DNA from: CAVONB01 sp963697205
GTDB lineage: Bacteria; Pseudomonadota; Alphaproteobacteria; Rhizobiales; Hyphomicrobiaceae
Assembly (NCBI GenBank): GCA_963697205.1
Contig: CAVONB010000002.1
Span: 186,001-250,000 of the forward strand
Reading direction: 5' to 3'
Length of the DNA: 64,000 nt
Shown here: piece after piece, positions 28,215-38,254 of the stretch
Layout of the letters: each line of letters starts with the position of its first letter
How positions within the stretch are numbered: the first letter of the stretch is position 1
Notes under the pieces: model-generated
Databases searched by the model: none
What the model was told of the DNA's origin: nothing
Seen by the model: the letters and a program-made list of their open reading frames with translations, nothing else
Position numbers and translations under genes: made by a program

Positions 28215-28742
28215 CTACCTCGGCCGCCAGATGTCGAGGCGCTTTTCGCGATAGGCCGCGATGCCGTCGGGATAGGAGACAAGCTCCAGCTGCTGGCCCC
28301 ACGGCGTCTTGAAATAGAGCCATTCGAGACCGGCGCTGGGGCCCTCGGTCATGGTCACAGGCCCGCTCTGGATCTCGCAGTTGTGCGTCTTGAGCGCGGC
28401 GAGTGCTGTATCCATGTCGTCGACGTAGAACGCCAGATGCCAGCCGCCGTAATCCGAGTTCTTCGGCGGCTCGGTGCGCTGATCGGGCGCGGTGAACTCG
28501 AACAGCTCCAGCACGGGACCGTTGGCGACCTTGAGCACGCGCAGCTTGTTGATGCGCGAGCGCGGGTGCACGGCAAGGTGGCTCGCCATCCAGTCGTCGG
28601 CACTCTCGAACGGGCCGACGTCGTAGAGCGGCTCGGCGGCCAGCACATCGACGAAAAAGCGCGTGGCGCTGTCGATGTCGGGTACCGTCAGCCCGATGTG
28701 CTCGATGCCTCTGAGGCCTGGAATGGGGCGCGATGCGGTCAT
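28215..28742 (-). CDS. Glyoxalase/VOC superfamily protein
   Basis: A 175-residue vicinal-oxygen-chelate protein with two beta-alpha-beta-beta-beta modules. Metal-ligand positions are visible: His in GIEHIGLTVPD (module 1), Glu in PVLELFEF, His in GGWHLAFYVDD (module 2) and a Glu in QQLELVSYP. Proteins of this shape include lyases, isomerases and ring-cleavage dioxygenases, and no feature here points to one substrate. It precedes the DUF2585 gene's 3' end by about 30 nt on the same strand, so they may be co-transcribed (DUF2585 first). Confidence 0.75.
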   Translation of the reverse strand: MTASRPIPGLRGIEHIGLTVPDIDSATRFFVDVLAAEPLYDVGPFESADDWMASHLAVHPRSRINKLRVLKVANGPVLELFEFTAPDQRTEPPKNSDYGGWHLAFYVDDMDTALAALKTHNCEIQSGPVTMTEGPSAGLEWLYFKTPWGQQLELVSYPDGIAAYREKRLDIWRPR

Positions 28743-28773
28743 GGTTCCCGCTCTCCCGTAACGTGCTGCGTAA

Positions 28774-29460
28774 TCAACCGGCGGCCTGCCATGTTTTTAT
28801 AATGTCCAGCGGCCACACGAGCATGATGATGTTGAGCGTGAGATTGTCGCGGATCGCCCACGCCATGAACAGTTCCAGCACGATAAACATCGCGATGCTC
28901 ACGACGACGGGCATCCGCCAGGCGAGCAGGAAGCCGTAGACCATCGCCACCGTATCGGCGACGGAGTTGACGATGCTGTCGCCGTAGTAGTCGAGCGCAA
29001 TGGTATTGGCGCGATAGCGCTCGATCACCATCGGCGTGTTCTCCAGGATCTCCCAGCCGATCTCGATGCCCATGGCGATCAGGAAGCGCGCTGTGATGGA
29101 CGCACGCGGCAACAGCCAGGTCAGCGCGGCATAGAACAGCAAGCCGTGCAGGATGTGGGAGAACGTGTACCAATCGGCGATGTGCTGGGAGTTCTCCGAG
29201 CTGACGACCACGCCATGCCATAGCTTGACTTTGCCGCACTTACAGATGGCGACCCGCCCCATGATGGCAAGCACGCCCGCCTGCAACGCGACTAGCGCGA
29301 GGGCGGCGGCTGTCAGCATCGGAAGTGGCAGCGAGGCCGCCAAGGCCAAGGGCCGCTGACGCGATGGGGGGATTGGATCCAAGACGCCTCCCTCGGGGGC
29401 CCGCGCGTCAGGCGCGAGTCGTATCGCGGCGACACTGGCACCAGCGTCGCCGCCACGCAA
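28774..29460 (-). CDS. DUF2585 (UPF0314) membrane protein
   Basis: A multi-pass membrane protein of up to 228 residues with the DUF2585 signature. It has CKCGKVKLWHGVV after the first helix, SQHIADWYTFSHILHGLLFY, GIEIGWEILENTP and YYGDSIVNSVADT, then WRMPV and LTLNIIMLVWPLDIIKTW. About five helices. The function of the family is not known. The WE-x-x-EN and GDS-x-x-NS-x-xD motifs look like a polar site within the membrane. The true start may be further in, since the first 45 residues are Pro/Arg-rich and family members are usually near 190 residues. Confidence 0.75.
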   Translation of the reverse strand: MRGGDAGASVAAIRLAPDARAPEGGVLDPIPPSRQRPLALAASLPLPMLTAAALALVALQAGVLAIMGRVAICKCGKVKLWHGVVVSSENSQHIADWYTFSHILHGLLFYAALTWLLPRASITARFLIAMGIEIGWEILENTPMVIERYRANTIALDYYGDSIVNSVADTVAMVYGFLLAWRMPVVVSIAMFIVLELFMAWAIRDNLTLNIIMLVWPLDIIKTWQAAG

Positions 29461-29506
29461 ATCATGCGCGCATCTCGTCCCCCGGGGATAACCAGGCGAA
29501 AAAACC

Positions 29507-31490
29507 TCACATGCCGATCTTGCCGCCGCCCCGGCGCGTGATGGCGAGCACGGCAGGGCGCGGCGGCACCCCGTCCTTGAAGTCGGGCCAGCGGGTGGTT
29601 GGCGTGTCGAACGTGCTGCCGCCGCCTTCGCCGGGATGCTGGACAGCCACGAACAACGTTTCCAGATCCGGTGTCATCTCCGGTCCGCACAATTCCGCAG
29701 CCGACGGGAACGCTGAAGAACAGCTTGCCCGTGCCCCGCGCCGCGCCCTCCGTCTCCAAGGCCCACAGCCCGTCGGTGCGTCCCGTGGATTTGGCCGAGT
29801 TGCCGTCGGTGGCCACCCACAGACGGCCCGCAGCATCGATCGCGCAATTGTCCGGCATGCCGAACCAGCCGTTAGCGGTCGTCGCCGGGTTGAACGTCGC
29901 CCCGACCGCGGCGATTGCGGGGTCGCCGCAGCGCACCAGGATCTCCCAGCGAAAGGTCGCCGCCGCGTGGTCGCCCCCGTCCGGGGTCATCTCGATAATG
30001 TGCCCGAACCTATTGGCCGCGCGCGGATTGGCAGCATCGACCTCGTCCGGCCCGCGTCGCGCGTTGTTGGTCAGCATCACATAGACCTTGCCGGTCCGCG
30101 CGTTGGCCTCGACGTCCTCGGGCCGGTCCATCCGGGTCGCCCCCAAGAGGTCGGCCGCCAGCCGCGCGTGGATCACCACCTCTGCCTGGCTGTCGAACCC
30201 GTTGGCGGCCGTGAGCGGCCCTTGACCGTGGACCAGCGGCAACCACGTGCCCGTACCGTCGGCGTTGTAGCGGGCAACTGAGAGCGTGCCCCTGTCCAGC
30301 AGGCCCATATTGGCGGCGCGGTTGTCCAGGTCGACGCGCCCCTCGGTCACGAACCGGTACACGTAGTCGAAGCGCTCGTCGTCGCCCTGGTAGACGACGA
30401 AGCGTCCGTCCCGGTTGATGATATTGCCCGCACCTTCATGCTTGAAGCGACCGAGCGCGGTCCGCTTCACGGGCATCGCGCCGGGGTCCATGGGATCGAT
30501 CTCGACCACCCAGCCGAACCGGTTCGCCTCGTTGGGCTCTTGGGCCACGTCGAAGCGGTCGAAATGCTGGCCCCAGTTGTACCACTCACCAGGCACCCCG
30601 TAGCGCTTCAACGCCGCCGCGTCGGGCCCGCCTTCGGCCGCCGCCTTGCCCCAGAAATAGCCGTTGAAATTCTCCTCGCACGTCAGCCATGTCCCCCAGG
30701 GCGTGGTTGCGCCAGCACAATTGTTGAGCATGCCCCGCACCCGCGTCCCCGTCGGATCGGCCTTGGTCCTCATGCGCGCGTGCCCCGCCGCCGGCCCCGA
30801 GATCGCCATCTCGGTCTCCGCCGTGATCCGGCGGGCGAGCCGGGAGCCGGCCACCACCTGCCATGTGCCGCCCTCGCGCTTGACCTCGAGCACCGAGCCG
30901 CCGTGGGCCATCATCTCGATCTCGACCAGCGCCTTCGTGATGTCCTTGAAGCCGGTGCCTTTGAGGTCCTGCCGCACCAGACCCGGAAACATCAGCTCCT
31001 CGTTGGTATACTCGTGGTTGACCACGAGCAGGCCATGATCGGCACGGCCCTCGAGCGGAATGAAGCCCAGATAGTCGTTGTTGTAGCCGAACTGGCCGGA
31101 CTGGGACCTAGCTGACTGATTTTGCGGCGCAAAATCAGGGGCGGCGGGAAGTACCGGGTCGCCCCATCGGATCACGACGCTGACGTCGTAGCCCTCGGCG
31201 ACGCGATGAGTTGCATCGACGCCGGCCTCAAGCTCTGTGAACGAAAACGAGGGGGTGGCCGCGCGATCGCCTGCGGCCTGCGCCGCCCCTCGACCCGCCG
31301 GGGCGGCAAGCCCAGCCAGCACCCCGGCGGCCAGCGCCCCGCGCACCACGTCCCGCCGCGACAGGCGCGCGGCGACCACATCCCCCAGCGTCGGCCCACC
31401 ACCCGGAGAGCGGCCGACGTCCTCGTCGGCCTCGAACATTTCGGACCTGGAACATCCATTTTTTCGCATGGAGATAACCCTGCGGAGCAT
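29507..31490 (-). CDS. PhoX-family (DUF839) exported phosphatase-like protein, one apparent +1 frameshift
   Basis: Restored product of about 660 residues, of the PhoX/DUF839 family of Ca/Fe-dependent alkaline phosphatases. A Tat motif (SRRDVVRG) lies near residue 45. Family blocks include FGYNNDYLGFIPL, NHEYTNEELMFPG, the CAGATTPWGTWLTCEEN block with its metal/heme-like Cys, GRFKHEGAG, PEDVEAN and WVATDGN. Near the C-terminus the frame slips: at 29699-29702 the minus strand reads GG-C-T before GCGGAATTG. Dropping either base restores VPVGAELCGPEM and the family ending TRWPDF...RRGGGKIGM. GGC and GGT are both Gly. Start could also be the ATG at 31469. Confidence 0.78.
31116..31138. repeat. Perfect 23-bp palindrome inside the phoX reading frame
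   Basis: CTGATTTTGCG (31116-31126) is followed by one G and then its exact reverse complement (31128-31138). It lies within the coding region for the DFAPQNQS segment, just before the conserved FGYNNDY block. A perfect palindrome this long is unlikely by chance, but it could also be a chance product of codon choice at that segment. Confidence 0.7.
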
Positions 31491-31745
31491 GACTGGTGGA
31501 ACGTGCGCGACACACCATCTATGAGGAGGTGAAGACAGTTGCGTGACAGGCGTCGGCCAATGTTGACCCGCTCAGGAAAGGCCGCTAGTCAGTCCCGCGC
31601 TCTGAGTGGTTGAGATCCGCTCGATAGTCGTGCGCATACCCTTGCGCCGGCGGTCACTGTCTTACTATTTTCGTTCCCAACGAGCAGTGCGGTCAGCCTG
31701 AAAAGAACCGCGCGGCGGGGAGACGTCAAGGAGGTACGAGCCGGC

Positions 31746-33641
31746 ATGCAGTCGTCCGACAGCGCTGCGCTGACCAAGCCGAGGGGCATGGCCCCCACCG
31801 ATATCACCAACCCGAAGTACTTCCACAAGGTCGTCGATTGCCAGTGGGCGTGTCCCACGCATACGCCGGTCCCGGAGTACATTCGTCTTATCGCTCAGGG
31901 CCGCTATGCAGCGGCCTATATGCTGAATTGGGAATCGAACGTGTTCCCCGGCATCCTCGGCCGCGTCTGCGACCGCCCGTGCGAGCCGGCCTGCCGGCGC
32001 GGGCGCATCCAGGTCAGCGACGAGGGCACCGCCAAGGACCCCACGCAAAAGAGCGCCGAGCCGGTCGCGATCTGCCGCCTGAAGCGCGTCGCCGCCGACT
32101 ACAAGGGCGAGATCGACGCCTTCCTGCCGGCGGTCCCGCCCGACAAGAACGGCAAGCGCATCGCGCTGCTCGGCGCCGGCCCTGCCTCGCTGACCGTCGC
32201 CCGCGATCTCCTGCCGCTCGGTTATCACGTGCACCCTGTTCGAGAAGGACCCCAAGGGCGGCGGGCTGATGCGCACCAACATCCCCTCCTTCCGCCTGCC
32301 CGAGACCGTGCTCGACGAGGAAGTCGAGCGCATCCTCGGCTTCGGCGTCGAGACGCGCTTCGGCCACGAGATCAAGAGCCTCAAGGCCGTCGTCGACGAG
32401 GGCTTCGACGCCGTCTTCGTCGGCACCGGCGCGCCGCGCGGCAAGGATCTCGACATTCCCGGCCGCCAGGAGGCCGACGCCAACATCCACATCGGCATCG
32501 ACTGGCTGACGTCGGTCGCCTTCAAGCATGTGGAAAAGGTCGGCAGGCGCGTCGTCGTCATCGGCGGCGGCAACACCGCGATGGACTGCTGCCGCACCGC
32601 GCTGCGGCTCGGCGCGCGAGGCCGTCACCGTCACCGTGCGCTCGCCGCGCAAGGTGATGAAGGCCTCCGACTGGGAGATCAAGGACACCCTGCTACGAGG
32701 GCATCCCGATCCTCGACAACCACCAGCCGAAGGACTTCGTGATCGAGAACGGCAAGCTGGCCGGCGTCCGGTTCGTGAAGATGAAGGAAACCGGCGTCGA
32801 CGGCAAAGGCCGTCCGCAAGCTCGAGCCGACCGGCGAGATCGTCGACGATCCCCTGCGACGACGTGCTGATGGCGATCGGCCAGGACAATGCTTTCCCCT
32901 GGATCGAGCGCGACATCGGCATCGAGTTCGGCGAATGGGACATGCCGAAGGTCGACCGCACGACGTTCATGTCGACGCCGGCCCGGCGTCTTCTTCGGCG
33001 GCGACGCCGCCTGGGGACCGGAGAACATCATCTGGGCGGTCAGCCACGGCCATCAGGCCGCGATCTCGATCGACGCCTACTGCCAGGGCCGCGACATCAC
33101 CGAGCGCCCCGCGCCCGGCCACACCCTCGTCACCCAGAAGATGGGCATCCACGAGTGGTCCTATTCGAACGACTACGACCCGCAGCGCCGCGTCGGCATC
33201 CCTCATGCCGACCTCAGAACGTCGCTCAAGAACCTCAAGATGGAGGTCGAGCTCGGCTTCGACGACAAGCTGGCGGCCAAGGAGGTCGAGCGCTGCCTGA
33301 ACTGCGACGTCCAGACGGTGTTCGAGCGCTCGCTGTGCATCGAGTGCGATGCCTGCATGGACATCTGCCCGGTCGACTGCATCAACTTCCTGCCCAACGC
33401 GCCCGAGCCCGAGCTGCGCACCGACCTGCGCGTGCCCGCAACCAATACCAGCCAGGACCTCTACGTCTCCGATGTGCTCAAGACCGGGCGCATCATGGCC
33501 AAGGACGAGGACGTCTGCCTGCACTGCGGCCTGTGCGCGGAGCGCTGCCCGACCGGCGCCTGGGACATGCAGAAGTACACGTATGTCGAGGCGCAGGCGT
33601 CTCAGGCAACATTGAAGCACCACACGGCCTATCTGAGCTGA
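31746..33641 (+). CDS. GltD-like FAD/NAD(P) oxidoreductase with C-terminal ferredoxin domain, third subunit of a 2-oxoacid oxidoreductase (six apparent +1 frameshifts)
   Basis: Restored product of 629 residues. The N-terminus has the GltD-type Fe-S region (CQWACPTHTPVPEYI, RVCDRPCEPACRRG). FAD-binding IALLGAGPASLTVA and NAD(P)-binding VVVIGGGNTAMDCC follow. The C-terminus carries two 4Fe-4S motifs (CIECDACMDICPVDC and CLHCGLCAERCPTG). Korarchaeal-style gltB is absent; instead korA and korB follow directly, as with KorC of the NADP-linked 2-oxoglutarate oxidoreductase described in Azoarcus evansii. The frame shifts +1 at 32231, 32616, 32692, 32813, 32850 and 32977 (first base of each pair) and ends in the original frame. 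Each pair is two alternative wobble bases of one codon (for example GT-G-C, CT-G-C, AC-G-C). I read it as intact in vivo. Confidence 0.8.
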
Positions 33642-33702
33642 GGCACAACCCCGAACGCGGCGCCTAGCGCCGCGAGCCATGATGCTGAAGGATCGTCATC
33701 CG

Positions 33703-35510
33703 ATGAGCGGGATCAACGATTTCGTCGTCAAGTTCGCGACCGTCAACGGGTCGGGCTCGGCGCGCGCCAACACGATGTTCGCCAAGACGCTGTTCCGGAT
33801 GGGCATTCCCGGTCAGCGCCAAGAACATCTTTCCCTCCAACATCCAGGGTCTGCCGACCTGGTACGAGGTGCGCGTCTCCGAGGCGGGCTATCTCGCCCG
33901 CCGCGACGGCATCGACCTCATGGTCGCGATGAACCCGCAGACCTACAAGGAGGACCTGGCCGAGGTCGCCCCCGGCGGCTGGCTCGTCTACGACAGCTCG
34001 ATGCCGCGCATCTGGCCGCGCGACGACATCACCGTGCTCGGCATCCCGATCGCCGAGATGTGCGCCAGGAAGTGGCGCGACCCGCGCCAGCGCCAGCTGT
34101 TCAAGAACATGGTCTACGTCGGCGCGCTGTCGGCGCTGCTCGAGATGGACGTGGAGGTGCTGAACGGCGTCATCGGCGACCAGCTCAAGGGCAAGGAGAA
34201 GCTGGTCGCCGCCAACATGGACGCGATCAATCTCGGCCGCGAGTATCGCTCAGGCGAACTGCACCTGCCCGCTGCCGATCCGCGTCCGCCACGCCGAGGG
34301 CACCAAGGGCAAGATCATGGTCACCGGCAACGAGGCCGCCGGCCTCGGCGCCGTCTACGCCGGCGCCACCGTCTGCGCCTGGTATCCGATCACGCCGTCG
34401 ACGTCGCTCGCCGAGGGCTTCGAGCGCCACGCCAAGCGTCTGCGCGTCAAGGACGGCAAGAAGCTCTACGCCATCGTGCAGGCCGAGGACGAGTTGTCCG
34501 CGATCGGCATCGCCATCGGCGGCGGCTGGAACGGCGCGCGCTCCTTCACCGCGACCTCTGGCCCCGGCATCTCGCTGATGAGCGAGTTCCTGGGCCTCGC
34601 CTACTTCGCCGAGATCCCGGTCGTGCTCTACAATATCCAGCGCGGCGGCCCTTCGACCGGCATGCCGACGCGCACCCAGCAGTCCGACATCTTCTCGTGC
34701 GCCTACGCCTCCCACGGCGACACCAAGCACGTGCTGCTGTTCCCGGCCGATCCGACCGAATGCTTCTCGATGAGCCGGAATGCATTCGATCTCGCCGAGC
34801 GCCTGCAGACGCCGGTGATCGTCATGAGCGATCTCGACATCGGCATGAACGACTGGGTGACCGATCCGTTCACTTGGGACGACGCCTACGCCTACGATCG
34901 CGGCAAGGTGCTCGACGCCGCCGGCCTCGATGCGATGGCCGACTGGGGCCGCTACAAGGACGTCGATGGCGACGGCATTCCCTATCGCACCCTGCCCGGC
35001 ACACACCCGACAAAAGGCGCCTTCTTCACGCGCGGCACGAGCCACGACGAGAACGCGCGCTACACCGAGGACGGCCGCGTCCATGCCCGCGTCCTCGACC
35101 GCATCGCGAAGAAGTTCCACACTGCAGCCGAGATCGTGCCCAAGCCAGAGATCGACATTCGCGACAAGTCCGGCCGCACCGGCGTCATCTACTTCGGCGC
35201 CAACCGCCCCGCCGTGCTCGAAGCGATCGACCTTCTGGAGCGTGACGGCGTCCGCTTCAACGCGATGCGCCTCAAGGCCTTCCCCTTCGCCGACGAGGTG
35301 CGCGCGTTCTTCGAGCGCCACGACCGTGTGTTCGTCGTCGAGCAGAACCGCGACGCACAGATGCGCACGCTGCTGATGGTCGAAGCCGGCGTGCCTGCCG
35401 AGAAGCTCGTCTCCGTGCTCAACTACGACGGCATGCCGCTGACCGCCGAGTTCGTGCGCAGCGCGGTGAAGAACCACCTGTCGCCCGCCAAGGCACAGGC
35501 CGCCGAGTAA
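33703..35510 (+). CDS. korA: 2-oxoacid:ferredoxin oxidoreductase, fused gamma-alpha subunit (two apparent +1 frameshifts)
   Basis: Restored product of 601 residues. Residues 1-190 are the gamma domain (MSGINDFVVKFATVNGSGSA, PVSAKNIFPSNIQGLPTWYEVRVSE). The rest is the alpha domain, with the signature TVCAWYPITPSTS and GPGISLMSEF. With KorB it oxidatively decarboxylates a 2-oxoacid, probably 2-oxoglutarate, to the acyl-CoA with electrons going to Fe-S centres. The frame slips at 33810-33811 (CC-C-G, Pro) and 34256-34257 (TA-T-C, Tyr). In both cases either base gives the same residue, so I treat the gene as intact. Start at ATG 33703 with AAGGA at 33688-33692; an upstream ATG at 33679 is possible. 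Confidence 0.85.
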
Positions 35511-35569
35511 ACACCGACGCCGCGCCCCGCGCGGCAAGAACTGCGACGACATCGAAACCGGGATCACCC

Positions 35570-36628
35570 ATGTCCTACATCGCCAAGCCGTCCGCCCATC
35601 ACCCGCAGCTCCCGAAGAACGCGCTCGGGCTCACGCACCGCGACTACGAAGGCTCCATGTCGACGCTGTGCGCGGGCTGCGGGCACGATTCCATCACGGC
35701 CGCCATCATCGAGGCCTCCTTCGAGATGGACCTGCCCGCCCATCGCATCGCCAAGCTCAGCGGCATCGGCTGCTCGTCGAAGGCGCCGACCTATTTCATG
35801 TACCGCAGCCACGGCTTCAACTCCGTGCACGGCCGCATGCCCTCGGTGACGACCGGCGCCAACCTCGCCAACCGGGACCTCGTCTATCTCGGCGTATCGG
35901 GCGACGGCGATACGGCCTCGATCGGCTTCGGCCAGTTCGCGCACGCCGTGCGCCGCAAGCTCAACATGCTCTACATCGTCATGAACAACGGCTGCTACGG
36001 CCTGACGAAGGGGCAGTTCTCGGCAACCAACGACCGCAACTCGCCGTCCAAGAAGGGCGAGGCCAACCCGTTCGACCCGATCGACCTGTGCCAGATCGCC
36101 ATCCAGCTCGGCGCAGGCTTCGTCGCGCGCTCGTTCTCCGGCGACAAGTCCCAGCTGATCCCGCTGATCAAGGCCGGCATCGCCTACCGCGGCTTTGCCT
36201 TCATCGACGTCATCAGCCCCTGCGTGACCTTCAACAACCACTCGGCCTCGACCAAGAGCTACGACTACGTCCGCGCCCACAATCAGGCGGTCGACAACAT
36301 GCTCGACTTCGTGGAGGGCCGCGACGAGATCACCGCCGAGTACGAACCCGGCACGTCCGCCGTCGTCACCATGCACGACGGCTCCAAGTTGATCCTGAAC
36401 AAGCTCGACGCCTCCCACGACGTCACGAGCCGCGACGGCGCCATCAACAAGATCCGGACCTCGGCCAACACCGGCGAGGTTGCCACGGGCCTGCTTTACG
36501 TCGACGAGCACCAGGAAGACCTGCACATGGCGCTCGACACGGAAGACCGGCCACTCAACACGCTGCAGTACCCCGACCTGTGCCCCGGCTCCGCCCCCCT
36601 CCAGGCCATCAACGCCCGGTTCCGCTGA
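35570..36628 (+). CDS. korB: 2-oxoacid:ferredoxin oxidoreductase beta subunit
   Basis: A 352-residue TPP-binding subunit. The thiamine-diphosphate motif runs from GDGDTASIGFGQF to MNNGCYGLTKGQ (GDG-x~25-NN). The Fe-S ligand motif MSTLCAGCGHDS is near the N-terminus and SGIGCSSKAPTY follows. The FNNHSASTKSYDYV segment is typical of KorB rather than pyruvate-specific enzymes. It is 59 nt downstream of korA, in the same operon. No frameshift here, in contrast to the two preceding genes. Substrate assignment to 2-oxoglutarate is from similarity; other 2-oxoacids remain possible. Confidence 0.9.
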   Translation: MSYIAKPSAHHPQLPKNALGLTHRDYEGSMSTLCAGCGHDSITAAIIEASFEMDLPAHRIAKLSGIGCSSKAPTYFMYRSHGFNSVHGRMPSVTTGANLANRDLVYLGVSGDGDTASIGFGQFAHAVRRKLNMLYIVMNNGCYGLTKGQFSATNDRNSPSKKGEANPFDPIDLCQIAIQLGAGFVARSFSGDKSQLIPLIKAGIAYRGFAFIDVISPCVTFNNHSASTKSYDYVRAHNQAVDNMLDFVEGRDEITAEYEPGTSAVVTMHDGSKLILNKLDASHDVTSRDGAINKIRTSANTGEVATGLLYVDEHQEDLHMALDTEDRPLNTLQYPDLCPGSAPLQAINARFR

Positions 36629-36705
36629 GGGGTCGTCGCCCGTACCGGGGCCGGATCGGGTTCGGCCGCTCGCAATCGGGCAAATCAGCGCTATATTAGG
36701 GGACG

Positions 36706-36727
36706 GGCGAGCCGGTGCCGGCTCGCC
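36706..36727 (+). promoter_or_regulatory. Hairpin in the leader of the sufA-like gene
   Basis: Perfect 9-bp inverted repeat GGCGAGCCG / CGGCTCGCC with a GTGC loop. It lies between korB (ends 36628) and the HesB/IscA gene (starts 36761), about 34 nt before the start codon. A TATATT box (36691-36696 or so) lies just upstream and could be a -10 element. It could be a 3' terminator for korB (no T-run) or a leader structure. Confidence 0.35.
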
Positions 36728-36760
36728 AGTCTTGCTCGTGAGCACAGGCCAGGACCCGAC

Positions 36761-37159
36761 ATGACCTCTGCCCCCGCCCCCCGCCGCGCGCGCCCCCAGG
36801 TGATGACCCTCACCGACGCCGCCGCCGATCGCATCCGTGCCATCCAGGCCGGCAAGGACGGCGTGGTCGGCCTGCGCCTCGGCGTCAAGAACGGCGGCTG
36901 CGCGGGCATGGAGTACACCATGACCTGGGCCGAGGCCGAGGACCCACGCGACGAGATCGTCGAGGCGAAGGGCGCCAAGGTCCTCATCGACCCGAAGGCC
37001 GTGCTGTTCCTGCTCGGCACCCGGATGGACTACCGCGTCGACAAGCTGTCCTCCGGCTTCGTCTTCGAAAATCCCAACCAGACCAGCGCCTGCGGCTGCG
37101 GCGAGAGCGTCGAGATCAAGCCCGCCGCTCAGGAAAAACTCGAAGCGCTGCGCCGCTGA
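36761..37159 (+). CDS. sufA: A-type Fe-S carrier (HesB/IscA/SufA family)
   Basis: A 132-residue A-type carrier. The three cluster-ligating cysteines are present: one in NGGCAGMEY and two in the C-terminal SACGCGES. The FENPNQTSACGCGESV ending is diagnostic. It receives Fe-S clusters from the SUF scaffold and delivers them to apoproteins. The N-terminal 12 residues are Pro/Arg-rich. It is separate from the suf operon at the left end of this window, so it may be the SufA or the ErpA-like member. It follows the Fe-S-rich Kor complex genes, which would be natural clients. Confidence 0.85.
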   Translation: MTSAPAPRRARPQVMTLTDAAADRIRAIQAGKDGVVGLRLGVKNGGCAGMEYTMTWAEAEDPRDEIVEAKGAKVLIDPKAVLFLLGTRMDYRVDKLSSGFVFENPNQTSACGCGESVEIKPAAQEKLEALRR

Positions 37160-37195
37160 CCCCGCGGCGGCAGCCAACCTCTGGCTGGCCCCACC

Positions 37196-37783
37196 ATGAC
37201 CACACATCACCCCGACGCGGACGATTGGGTTGGCGCGGTCCTCGCATTCTGGTTCGACGAACTGCGCCCTCAGGCATGGTTCAAGCCCGGACCCGAGGTC
37301 GACGCCACCATCGTCGCCCGGTTCGCCGCGACCTATGACGCCTGCGCGCAGACCCCGCCCGAGACCGCGGCCAGCAACGCCGATCGCGCACTCGCCACCA
37401 TCATCGTGCTCGACCAGTTTCCCCGCAACATGTTCCGCGGCACGCCAAAGGCCTTTGCGACGGATGGCAAGGCACTCGCCATCGCACGCATCGCCGTTGC
37501 CCGCGGCTTCGACCAGGAGGTCGCAGTCGCCCGCCGCGTATTCTTTTACATGCCCTTCGAGCACTCCGAGGCCGCGCTCGACCAGACGCGCTCGGTCGCG
37601 CTGATCCGCACACTCGGCGACGACGCGTTTACGCGTTTCGCCATCGAGCACAAGGAACTGATCGACCGGTTCGGCCGCTACCCGCACCGCAATGCAATCC
37701 TGGGCCGCCCCTCGACGCCCGAGGAGCTGACGTTCCTGGCATCCAGCGACCAAAGCTTCGGACAGACGGCATCGGATAAATGA
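37196..37783 (+). CDS. DUF924 family protein
   Basis: A 195-residue helical protein of the DUF924 family. Diagnostic segments are VLAFWFDELRPQAWF at the N-terminus, ALATIIVLDQFPRNMFRGTPKAFATD in the middle, and FFYMPFEHSE and RFGRYPHRNAILGR in the C-terminal half. Structurally the family has a TPR-like helical fold, and its function is not established. It is 36 nt downstream of sufA and probably co-transcribed. Confidence 0.88.
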   Translation: MTTHHPDADDWVGAVLAFWFDELRPQAWFKPGPEVDATIVARFAATYDACAQTPPETAASNADRALATIIVLDQFPRNMFRGTPKAFATDGKALAIARIAVARGFDQEVAVARRVFFYMPFEHSEAALDQTRSVALIRTLGDDAFTRFAIEHKELIDRFGRYPHRNAILGRPSTPEELTFLASSDQSFGQTASDK

Positions 37784-37834
37784 GCCCGGCTGGTGCCGGC
37801 CGGGTCAACTGACATCCAGGCCCCGGGAGCGACC

Positions 37835-38251
37835 ATGGCAGTATCGAAAGCGCTCCACGCGCAACTTGAAGAACTGTTGGAGCCGCTCGGCGCCATCCGC
37901 ATCCGCGCCATGTTCGGCGGCGCCGGCCTCTTCCTTGACGACCGCATGTTCGGCTTGGTCGCCGCCGATGTCCTCTACTTCAAGGTCGACGCTCAAAACC
38001 TGCCCGCGTACGAGGCGGAAGACCTGCCGCCCTTCACATACACCACGAAAACCGGGCGCAACTCGATCATGTCGTACCGGCGTGCGCCCGACCGTGTGTT
38101 CGACGACCCCGACGAGATGATGGCCTGGGCACGCGAAGCCGTCGCCGCCGCCGCGCGCGCAGCGCCCGCGCGCAAGCCAAGCCTCAAGCGCCAGCCCTCT
38201 GCGCCCGGAACGGACCGGTGCGCCGCCGCTTCCCGCTCACGGCGCAAATGA
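37835..38251 (+). CDS. TfoX/Sxy N-terminal domain protein
   Basis: A 138-residue protein. Residues 5-100 match the TfoX/Sxy N-terminal domain (LEPLGAIRIRAMFGGAGLFLDDRMFGLV, LYFKVD, TGRNSIMSYRRAPD). The C-terminal 35 residues are Ala/Arg/Lys/Pro-rich and probably disordered, a common extension in alphaproteobacteria. The Sxy C-terminal domain is missing, so a role in competence as in Haemophilus should not be assumed. ATG 37835 is preceded by GGGAG. Third gene of the sufA-DUF924-tfoX series. Confidence 0.85.
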   Translation: MAVSKALHAQLEELLEPLGAIRIRAMFGGAGLFLDDRMFGLVAADVLYFKVDAQNLPAYEAEDLPPFTYTTKTGRNSIMSYRRAPDRVFDDPDEMMAWAREAVAAAARAAPARKPSLKRQPSAPGTDRCAAASRSRRK

Positions 38252-38254
38252 AAA

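Noticed and set aside
31746..33641. Reading korC as a pseudogene or as several short genes
   Set aside because: All breaks are +1, at synonymous wobble doublets, and the joined frame is a complete three-domain protein; decay would give mixed lesions.
31746..33641. Glutamate synthase small subunit (gltD)
   Set aside because: No gltB adjoining, an additional C-terminal ferredoxin domain, and direct linkage to korA/korB.
35564..37753. 729-residue open frame on the minus strand opposite korB/sufA/DUF924
   Set aside because: Spans three well-supported plus-strand genes and their gaps; no domain recognisable.
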